Shown here: piece by piece, positions 58,289 through 64,000 of the stretch
Position numbering within the stretch: position 1 is the stretch's first letter
Layout of the letters: the number at the start of each line of letters is the position of its first letter
Translations under genes and position numbers: made by a program
Assembly (NCBI RefSeq): GCF_001426405.1
Contig: NZ_LMEP01000025.1
Location: forward strand, 144,750 to 208,749
DNA length: 64,000 nt
Source of the DNA: Streptomyces sp. Root1304
GTDB lineage: Bacteria > Actinomycetota > Actinomycetes > Streptomycetales > Streptomycetaceae
Direction: 5' to 3'
Notes under the pieces: generated by a model
Databases searched by the model: none
Told to the model about the DNA's origin: nothing
The model's input: the letters and a program-made list of their open reading frames with translations, nothing else

Positions 58289-58615
58289 TCACCAGATCAG
58301 CGCGGCCCCACAGGCGGCCAGCGCGATCGTGCACCCGGTCGCCAGCCACGCGCCCCGGTACGAGAGCGGACCCGGCCGGGCCGCGCTCAGGGACCGGATG
58401 CGGCGGTGGGCGACGGCCAGGAAACCGATCCACACGAGCGCCGACAGCGCGAGCCCGGTCACACCCACCGCCGTGATCTCGTCGTGGACGGCCAGCTTCA
58501 CGGCGAGCACCGCGACCACCGTGCAGGACAGCGTCGTACGCCGCCAGGCGAGCCGGGTCCGCTCCGGCTGGAGCCCGGGGTCCCGGGCCTCGGGCGCGGA
58601 GTCCCGCGCCGTCAA
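58289..58615 (-). CDS. DUF202 family membrane protein (second of a pair)
   Basis: The 108-residue protein has the DUF202 pattern: PERTRLAWRRTTLSCTVVAVLAVKLAV, then two further spans. The start appears to be TTG (58613-58615), overlapping the previous stop in TTGA. It is coupled to another DUF202 protein. DUF202/YidH proteins are small membrane proteins of unknown function. Confidence 0.8.
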   Translation of the reverse strand: MTARDSAPEARDPGLQPERTRLAWRRTTLSCTVVAVLAVKLAVHDEITAVGVTGLALSALVWIGFLAVAHRRIRSLSAARPGPLSYRGAWLATGCTIALAACGAALIW

Positions 58616-59007
58616 CGCCCCGCCCAGCCGAAGATCACGACCACCACCATGGTGAGCGCCACCACCGCCACCACGAAGCTCAGCACCGCGGGGAAGCGGG
58701 ACACCGGCAGGTCCTCACCGTGCCGCATCGCCCGCTCGCAGCGCACCCAGTGGTTCACCGCCCGCAGCGCGCACAGCACACCGGCCGCGAGCAGCGCGAG
58801 CGCCAGCCCGACCCGCACGCCCCACCGCAGGTCCGGCAGGAACTGGTCGACGGCGAAACCGCCGCCGACGAGGGCGAGCGCGGTCCGGATCCAGGCGAGG
58901 AAGGTCCGCTCGTTGGCGAGGGAGAAACGGTAGTCGGGGGTCTCTCCCTCGTCCCGGATCCGCTGCGGCGCGAACCACAGCCGCAGGCTCTGCACGAAAT
59001 CGCTCAC
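58612..59007 (-). CDS. DUF202/YidH family membrane protein (first of a pair)
   Basis: The 131-residue protein contains the YidH/DUF202 hallmark RFSLANERTFLAWIRTALALVGGGFAVDQF and three membrane spans. The GTG start is at 59005-59007. It is coupled to the second DUF202 gene by a four-base overlap, suggesting that the two form a complex. Function unknown. Confidence 0.85.
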   Translation of the reverse strand: MSDFVQSLRLWFAPQRIRDEGETPDYRFSLANERTFLAWIRTALALVGGGFAVDQFLPDLRWGVRVGLALALLAAGVLCALRAVNHWVRCERAMRHGEDLPVSRFPAVLSFVVAVVALTMVVVVIFGWAGR

Positions 59008-59042
59008 CCGTGCACCCTAACGGCCGGATGATCGGCCGCCCG

Positions 59043-59576
59043 TCACGCCTCCCCGGCCGCCCGCGCCCGCAGCAGCTCGTACGCCGCGAGGCCGTCCGGC
59101 ACCCACTCCCAGGTGTCGAGCCGCGCGGCCAGTTCCTCGTCCGTCAGGAACGCGTGCCAGGCGACCTCCTCCACCTGCGGGTGGACGGGCAGGGTGCAGC
59201 GGACCTCGTAGACCGCCGACCACCACTTCCCGGCGACGCCCCCGGAGTCGTACAGGAACCGCGTGACCGGCTCGGGGCGGGGGAGCCCGGACACCCCCAG
59301 CTCCTCCTCGGCCTCCCGCAGCGCGGCGTCGTCGTAGGACTCGCCGGCGCCGACGACCCCGCCGACGAACATGTCGTACCGCGAGGGGAAGACCAGCTTG
59401 TCCGGCGTCCTGCGGTGCACGAAGACCCGGCCCTCGGCGTCCCGGACCCGGATGAAGACACAGCGATGGATCAGGCCCCGCGCGTACACCTCACCGCGCG
59501 GGGCCTGCCCGGTCACCCGGTCGTGCTCGTCGACGACATCGAGAATCTCTTCAGCGGCGCTCATGCCGCCATCCAA
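59043..59576 (-). CDS. Nudix hydrolase
   Basis: The 177-residue protein contains a complete Nudix box, GGVVGAGESYDDAALREAEEELG (residues 72-94), matching G-x5-E-x7-R-E-U-x-E-E-x-G-U. The strand VFIRVRDAEGRVFVHRRTPDK resembles the isopentenyl-diphosphate isomerase/NUDT18-like branch. It hydrolyses a nucleoside diphosphate linked to another group, or may be an isomerase-like relative. An internal ATG at 59564 is an alternative start. Confidence 0.87.
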   Translation of the reverse strand: MDGGMSAAEEILDVVDEHDRVTGQAPRGEVYARGLIHRCVFIRVRDAEGRVFVHRRTPDKLVFPSRYDMFVGGVVGAGESYDDAALREAEEELGVSGLPRPEPVTRFLYDSGGVAGKWWSAVYEVRCTLPVHPQVEEVAWHAFLTDEELAARLDTWEWVPDGLAAYELLRARAAGEA

Positions 59577-59636
59577 GCAAAACGGCCGCCGGGGCCGCCG
59601 CCGGGGCCGCCCGGGTCACCACCAGCGCCGCCGGGC

Positions 59637-60401
59637 TCACTGCCCCATGACGTACTTGACCGTCGGACCGGTGGTCCAGCCGCCGTCCACCGCCAGCTCC
59701 GCGCCCGTCACGTACGAGGCGGCGTCCGACAGCAGGAAGACGACCGCGCCCGCGATCTCGTCAGCCTCTCCGACCCGGCCCATCGGCGTGTTCGGGTAGT
59801 TGCCCTCGCCGCGTCGGATGCCGACGGAGGCGGTCATCGGGGTGTACGTCATGCCCGGGTGGACGGAGTTGACGCGGATCTTCGCCGTGCCCAGCTCCAC
59901 CGCGCCGATCTTCGTCAGACCGCGCACGCCCCACTTGGAGGCGCCGTACCCGGCGGTCAGGGCCAGGCCCATCAGGCCCGCGGCCGAGGAGATGTTGACG
60001 ATCGAGCCGCCGCCGGCCTCCTTCATCGCCGGGATCGCGGCCTTCATGCCGATGAAGACACCGGTCAGGTTGATGTCGAGGACCTTGCGGAAGTGCTCGA
60101 CGGACTCGGTCTCCAGCAGGGCGCCGGTGGAGATGCCCGCGTTGTTCACCAGACCGTGCAGCCCGCCGAACTCCGCCACCGCGAACGCGACGGCCGCCGC
60201 CCACTCCTCCTCGGAGGTCACGTCGTGGTGGAAGAAGCGCGCCTTCTCGCCGAGCGCCTCGGCGGTCGCCCGGCCCTCCTCGTCGAGCACGTCGGTGAGG
60301 ACGACGCTCGCGCCGGCCGCGACCGCCTGCCGGGCGGCCTCGGCGCCCAGCCCCCGGGCGCCGCCGGTGATGATCACGGTCCTGCCGGTGAGGTCGTTCA
60401 T
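59637..60401 (-). CDS. SDR-family dehydrogenase (3-alpha,20-beta-HSD/FabG3-like)
   Basis: The 254-residue protein has TGGARGLG, NNAG, and Ser/Tyr-Lys active-site motifs (ISSAAGLMGLALTAGYGASKWG). It is similar in layout to streptomycete 3-alpha,20-beta-hydroxysteroid dehydrogenase. It overlaps the TetR gene upstream by ATGA, so the regulator is translated first and both are expressed together. Opposite is a KstD-like flavoprotein. Confidence 0.92.
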   Translation of the reverse strand: MNDLTGRTVIITGGARGLGAEAARQAVAAGASVVLTDVLDEEGRATAEALGEKARFFHHDVTSEEEWAAAVAFAVAEFGGLHGLVNNAGISTGALLETESVEHFRKVLDINLTGVFIGMKAAIPAMKEAGGGSIVNISSAAGLMGLALTAGYGASKWGVRGLTKIGAVELGTAKIRVNSVHPGMTYTPMTASVGIRRGEGNYPNTPMGRVGEADEIAGAVVFLLSDAASYVTGAELAVDGGWTTGPTVKYVMGQ

Positions 60402-61048
60402 GAGAGGTCCTTTCGGTGGTGCGCCTGCTCCGGCTGTGCGGCTCGCAGCAGGGCGGTGGTGGTCTCGACCAGGTCGGCGAGGAAGAGCGCCTCACCGGTG
60501 AGGGGTTCGGTGCCGGCCAGGTACTGCCGGGCCCGGTCCGCCATCGCCGCGCCGACCACGGTCAGCGCCAGGTCGAGGCGTTCCAGGAGCAGCGGCTCGG
60601 GCAGCCCGTCGGCGGCCAGCCGGTCCGCGATCCGCTCGATGAGCCGCCAGTAGTCGGTGCCCGCGAGCGTCGGATGGGGGGTGCGGGCGCGCACGCCGCT
60701 CTCGTGGCTGAGCTGCGCGGATATCCGCAGACAGCGCCGGCCCCGGTCGGTGCGCAGCTCGCTGGCCTCGGCGGTGACGAGGGCCTCGACGAGGGCGCGC
60801 GGTTCGTCGTCGGCGGCCGCGAGGAGCGGGGCGAGCACGCTCTCCGTACGGGCCTGGCGGCCTGCCATCACGGCGTCGAGGAGCCCGGCGCGCGAGCCGA
60901 AGTGGTACTGCACGGCGGAGGGATTGGCCTGCCCCGCCCGTGCGACCACGTCCCGCAGCTGTGCGCCGTCGACGCCCTGGGCGGCGAAGATCTCCTCCGC
61001 CGCGCGGATCAGTCTGTCCCGGGTCTCGGGCCCCGATGTCCTTGCCAT
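60398..61048 (-). CDS. TetR-family regulator of the SDR/KstD-like locus
   Basis: The 216-residue regulator has a helix-turn-helix (AQLRDVVARAGQANPSAVQYHFGSRAGLL, about 29-57). It is coupled to the SDR gene downstream and diverges from a KstD-like flavoprotein gene. Two palindromes at 61059 and 61113 fill the 93-bp intergenic region, consistent with control of both directions. Confidence 0.9.
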   Translation of the reverse strand: MARTSGPETRDRLIRAAEEIFAAQGVDGAQLRDVVARAGQANPSAVQYHFGSRAGLLDAVMAGRQARTESVLAPLLAAADDEPRALVEALVTAEASELRTDRGRRCLRISAQLSHESGVRARTPHPTLAGTDYWRLIERIADRLAADGLPEPLLLERLDLALTVVGAAMADRARQYLAGTEPLTGEALFLADLVETTTALLRAAQPEQAHHRKDLS

Positions 61049-61058
61049 GCATCCATAT

Positions 61059-61073
61059 TAATGCTCGACATTA
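61059..61073. promoter_or_regulatory. Palindrome near the TetR start
   Basis: TAATG-CTCGA-CATTA is a perfect 5-bp-arm palindrome 11 bp upstream of the TetR start and could block its transcription when bound. Confidence 0.5.
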
Positions 61074-61112
61074 GAAAACGGGAGGGCCGGGGGCGGTCAG
61101 GACGGTTGACTC

Positions 61113-61128
61113 GATACATCCGTGTATC
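61113..61128. promoter_or_regulatory. Palindrome near the KstD-like start
   Basis: GATACA-TCCG-TGTATC lies 14-29 bp before the KstD-like ATG. It has six-base arms and a different sequence from the site at 61059. Confidence 0.45.
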
Positions 61129-61141
61129 CAAGATGCGGTCC

Positions 61142-62797
61142 ATGTCCTACGACGCTGATGTGATCGTGATCGGGGCCGGCCTCGCCGGTCTCGTCGCCAC
61201 CGCCGAGCTGGTCGACGCCGGCCGCACCGTGATCCTCCTCGACCAGGAACCCGAGCAGTCCCTCGGCGGCCAGGCCCACTGGTCCTTCGGCGGCCTCTTC
61301 CTGGTCGACTCGCCCGAGCAGCGCCGGATGCGCGTCAAGGACAGCCACGCCCTCGCCCTCCAGGACTGGCACGGCACCGCCGGCTTCGACCGCACCGAGG
61401 ACCACTGGCCCCGGAAGTGGGCCGAGGCGTACGTCGACTTCGCCGCCGGCGAGAAGCGCGCCTGGCTCCACGCGCGCGGGGTGCGGTTCTTCCCCGTGGT
61501 CGGCTGGGCCGAGCGCGGCGGCTACGACGCCAACGGCCACGGCAACTCCGTCCCCCGCTTCCACATCACCTGGGGTACGGGTCCCGGGCTCGTCGCCCCC
61601 TTCGAGCGGAAGGTCCGCGAGGGCGTCGCCCGCGGCCTCGTCCGCTTCCGCTTCCGCCACCGGGTCACCGCCCTCGGCCGTACGGCGGGAGCCGTCGACA
61701 CCGTCAGCGGCGAGATCCTGGAACCCTCCGACGCCGAGCGCGGCACCGCCAGCACCCGCACGCCCACCGGCACCTTCGAACTGCGCGCCCAGGCCGTGAT
61801 CGTCACCTCCGGCGGCATCGGCGGCAACCACGACCTCGTCCGCGCCCAGTGGCCCGAGCGGCTCGGCACCCCGCCCGCCCGGATGCTCTCCGGCGTGCCC
61901 GCGCACGTCGACGGACTGATGCTCGGCGTCGCCGAGAAGGCCGGTGCCCACCACATCAACCGCGACCGGATGTGGCACTACACCGAGGGCATCGAGAACT
62001 GGAACCCGATCTGGGCGAAGCACGGCATCCGGATCCTCCCCGGACCGTCCTCGCTCTGGCTGGACGCCACCGGCAAGCGGCTGCCCGTACCGCTCTTCCC
62101 CGGCTTCGACACCCTCGGCACCCTCGAGCACATCATGCGGACCGGCCACGACCACACCTGGTTCGTCCTCGACAAGCGGATCATCGGCAAGGAGTTCGCC
62201 CTCTCCGGCTCCGAACAGAACCCCGACCTCACCGGCAAGTCGATCCGCGACGTCATCGGCCGCGCCCGCGCCGACGTCCCCGGCCCCGTCCAGGCGTTCA
62301 TGGACAAGGGTGCCGACTTCGTCGTCGAGGACGACCTCTCCGCCCTGGTCCGGGGCATGAACCGGATCACCGGCGAGGACCTGATCGACGAGACCGTGCT
62401 GCGCCACGAGATCACCGCGCGGGACCGCGAGATCGCCAACCCCTTCACCAAGGACCTCCAGGTCACGGCGATCCGGGGGGCCCGTAAGTACCTGGGCGAC
62501 AAGCTCATCCGTACGGCCTCCCCGCACCGGATCCTGGACCCGAAGGCGGGCCCGCTGATCGCCGTACGCCTCAACATCCTCACCCGCAAGTCGCTCGGCG
62601 GCCTGGAGACGGATCTCGACTCCCGGGTCCTCGCGGCGAACGGGGAACCGCTCGAAGGCGTGTACGCGGCGGGCGAGGCGGCCGGCTTCGGCGGCGGCGG
62701 GGTCCACGGCTACCGCTCCCTCGAAGGCACCTTCCTCGGCGGCTGCATCTTCTCGGGAAGGGCGGCGGGTCGCGCGGCGGCGAAGGCGGTGGGCTGA
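61142..62797 (+). CDS. FAD-binding dehydrogenase (3-ketosteroid-delta-1-dehydrogenase-like)
   Basis: The 551-residue flavoprotein begins with the dinucleotide motif VIVIGAGLAGLVATAELVDAG. It contains SLGGQAHWSFGGLF, FVVEDDLSALVRGMN and the C-terminal GVYAAGEAAGFGGGGVHGYRSLEGTFLGG region. These match the FRD/KstD-like FAD-binding dehydrogenase family. It may dehydrogenate a steroid or other cyclic ketone; the divergent SDR supports such chemistry. ATG 61142 is chosen; an in-frame ATG three codons upstream is possible. Confidence 0.87.
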   Translation: MSYDADVIVIGAGLAGLVATAELVDAGRTVILLDQEPEQSLGGQAHWSFGGLFLVDSPEQRRMRVKDSHALALQDWHGTAGFDRTEDHWPRKWAEAYVDFAAGEKRAWLHARGVRFFPVVGWAERGGYDANGHGNSVPRFHITWGTGPGLVAPFERKVREGVARGLVRFRFRHRVTALGRTAGAVDTVSGEILEPSDAERGTASTRTPTGTFELRAQAVIVTSGGIGGNHDLVRAQWPERLGTPPARMLSGVPAHVDGLMLGVAEKAGAHHINRDRMWHYTEGIENWNPIWAKHGIRILPGPSSLWLDATGKRLPVPLFPGFDTLGTLEHIMRTGHDHTWFVLDKRIIGKEFALSGSEQNPDLTGKSIRDVIGRARADVPGPVQAFMDKGADFVVEDDLSALVRGMNRITGEDLIDETVLRHEITARDREIANPFTKDLQVTAIRGARKYLGDKLIRTASPHRILDPKAGPLIAVRLNILTRKSLGGLETDLDSRVLAANGEPLEGVYAAGEAAGFGGGGVHGYRSLEGTFLGGCIFSGRAAGRAAAKAVG

Positions 62798-62854
62798 CGG
62801 GGCAGTCTCAGGGCGAGGGCGAGGGCGAGGGCGAGGGCGGCGAAGGCGGTGGGC
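62776..62854 (+). repeat. Duplicated gene tail and GGGCGA hexamer repeats
   Basis: The 19 bp at 62776-62794 at the end of the KstD-like gene recur exactly at 62836-62854. Between them the hexamer gggcga is repeated four times with a partial fifth (62811-62838). Only noncoding DNA follows the stop. The array may be variable in length. Confidence 0.85.
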
Positions 62855-62910
62855 CGACCACTCCCGGGTCGGCGCGTCCCCGTGACACCGCCCCACCGGG
62901 CGGCCCGCCC

Positions 62911-63342
62911 TCAGCCCTCCTGGATCAGCTCCACCACCCTGAACCGCTCCACCACGGCGATCGTCCCGTCGTCCACCACGAAGTCCGGGTCGCCCAGCCC
63001 CTCCCGCATCTCCTCGCTGTGCCAGAAGCGCTCATGGGCGGCCCGCCACTCCGCGACCGACCGGAAGCCCTCGCCCTCGTCGAGGGCGAGCCGGAGGTCC
63101 ACCTCGCCGAGCGGCAGCAGCCGGACCTCCGTGACCTCCACGACCGCGACCTCGCGGCCGTCCGAGTCGATGACCGCCGAGCGCTCGCCCACCTCGGGCA
63201 GTTCCTCGTTCTCGACCTCCCACTCGACGAGGAGTCCCGTCGTGGCGGTCTTCTCGCCGGCGAGGACGGCGGCGACGAGCCGGTCCCTGAGCGGGCCGGG
63301 GAAGGCGAGGAGGAAGGGCTTGAGCGCGTGAGGGCCGGTCAT
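62911..63342 (-). CDS. ASCH-domain protein
   Basis: The protein of about 143 residues has the ASCH beta-barrel pattern. The motif GEKTATTGLLVEWE occupies the RNA/nucleotide-binding position, and AEWRAAHERFWHSEEM lies towards the end. ASCH proteins bind RNA or act as amidohydrolases (for example on N4-acetylcytidine). Start choice is uncertain: ATG 63342 is used, with 63351 and GTG 63363 as alternatives. Confidence 0.8.
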   Translation of the reverse strand: MTGPHALKPFLLAFPGPLRDRLVAAVLAGEKTATTGLLVEWEVENEELPEVGERSAVIDSDGREVAVVEVTEVRLLPLGEVDLRLALDEGEGFRSVAEWRAAHERFWHSEEMREGLGDPDFVVDDGTIAVVERFRVVELIQEG

Positions 63343-63394
63343 GGCCGACATTCTGTCAGCCACGACCGGCCCTCACCGGCGGTCCGCGCGGGCG

Positions 63395-64000
63395 CTACAG
63401 CACCAGCGACAGCAGCAGGACGAACACGATGCCGACGACCGAGATGATCGTCTCCATCACCGACCAGGTCTTGATCGTCTGGCCGACGCTCATCCCGAAG
63501 TACTCCTTCACCAGCCAGAACCCGGCGTCGTTGACGTGGCTGAAGAAGAGCGAGCCCGCGCCGATCGCGAGGACGAGCAGCGCCGTGTGGCTGGTCGACA
63601 TGCCCTCCGCGAGCGGCGCCACGAGGCCCGCCGCCGAGATCGTCGCGACGGTCGCGGAGCCGGTCGCCAGCCGGATCGCGACGGCGATCAGCCAGGCGAG
63701 CAGCAGGGCCGGGATGGACCAGCTCTCGGAGAAGTCCAGGATCATCTGGCCGACGCCGATGTCGATCAGGGTCTGCTTGAAGCCGCCGCCCGCGCCGACG
63801 ATCAGCAGGATGCCGGCGATGGGAGCGAGGGACTTCTCGACGGTCGAGGACAGCCGGTCCTTGGTGAAGCCGGCCGCCCGGCCCAGGGTGAACATGCCCA
63901 CTATGACGGCGGCGAGCAGCGCGATCAGCGGAGAGCCGATGACGTCGGTGACCTTCTGGACGCCGTTCTCGGGGTCGTCGACGACGATGTCGACGAGCGC
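63395..64000 (-). CDS. Gluconate:H+ symporter, GntP family (3' part; 5' end outside window)
   Basis: The frame enters from the window edge and runs 201 codons to a stop at 63395. The translated part matches the C-terminal half of GntP/GntT permeases: SPLIALLAAVIVGMFTLG, IAGILLIVGAGGGFKQTLIDIGVG, LATGSATVATISAAGL and SHVNDAGFWLVKEYFGMSVGQTIKTWSVMETI. It imports gluconate in symport with protons. A gnt kinase and regulator are expected beyond the right edge. Confidence 0.92.
   Translation of the reverse strand, partial: ALVDIVVDDPENGVQKVTDVIGSPLIALLAAVIVGMFTLGRAAGFTKDRLSSTVEKSLAPIAGILLIVGAGGGFKQTLIDIGVGQMILDFSESWSIPALLLAWLIAVAIRLATGSATVATISAAGLVAPLAEGMSTSHTALLVLAIGAGSLFFSHVNDAGFWLVKEYFGMSVGQTIKTWSVMETIISVVGIVFVLLLSLVL

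Overview
The window reads as chromosomal DNA of a Streptomyces. Base composition is very GC-rich, nearly every codon ends in G or C, GTG and occasional TTG starts are common, four-base stop/start overlaps (ATGA, GTGA, TTGA) are frequent, and there are many TetR/GntR regulators. No rRNA, tRNA, CRISPR array, phage or intact mobile element was seen. From memory only, the gene order (GDSL esterase, hmgA, CitMHS carrier, aldehyde/alcohol dehydrogenase pair, acyl-CoA dehydrogenase, SoxR, gluconate permease) resembles the S. coelicolor core region around SCO1680-SCO1730. That makes 30.5-43 kb stand out as inserted accessory DNA.

Layout. 0-16.7 kb: the 3' stub of an IS481-type transposase, DUF402 and GNAT genes, a short GntR regulator, a DUF5925-type AAA ATPase, a three-gene operon (two GT2 glycosyltransferases and a polysaccharide deacetylase), a secreted GDSL esterase, a membrane-anchored pseudokinase, a CoA-transferase, a DrrAB-type exporter with a divergent TetR and twin operators, an orphan Type ISP C-terminal domain, and hmgA beside a GntR regulator. 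16.8-30.5 kb: a coupled trio (secreted beta-helix protein with membrane tail, cupredoxin-fold lipoprotein, polytopic membrane protein), a TetR plus molybdopterin oxidoreductase, a citrate-type transporter followed by 21-bp tandem repeats, a secreted protein with a class F-type sortase, and an aldehyde/alcohol dehydrogenase pair ending in a strong bidirectional terminator.

30.5-40.3 kb is the most interesting part: a probable biosynthetic locus for azomycin (2-nitroimidazole) from L-arginine. One leftward transcript carries, in order, an MppP/RohP-type PLP arginine oxidase, an unassigned 186-residue protein, a DHDPS-fold aldolase (RohR-like), a heme-oxygenase-like diiron N-oxygenase (RohS-like, with all seven expected metal ligands), a Rieske ferredoxin, an NCS1 permease and a flavin/[2Fe-2S] reductase. 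The last genes suggest a dedicated reductase-ferredoxin-oxygenase electron chain and a nucleobase-type carrier for the heterocycle. Upstream, behind a Rho-independent terminator, lie a DsbA-fold protein, a metallo-beta-lactamase-fold protein and a YdcZ-type transporter, opposed to a TetR across a duplicated operator. An ArpA/ScbR-type regulator, an EamA exporter and an ArsR regulator follow.

40.5-64 kb returns to core-like genes: acyl-CoA dehydrogenases, MaoC hydratase, SDRs and their TetR repressors with recognisable shared operators, SoxR, a hydrolase, an erythromycin-esterase-family secreted protein, a NamZ-type (DUF1343) muramidase, metallo-hydrolase, quinone-oxidoreductase-like, DUF202, Nudix and ASCH proteins, a KstD-like flavoprotein, and the 3' part of a gluconate permease cut by the window edge. 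All assignments come from reading the sequence and recalled family knowledge; no database search was run.
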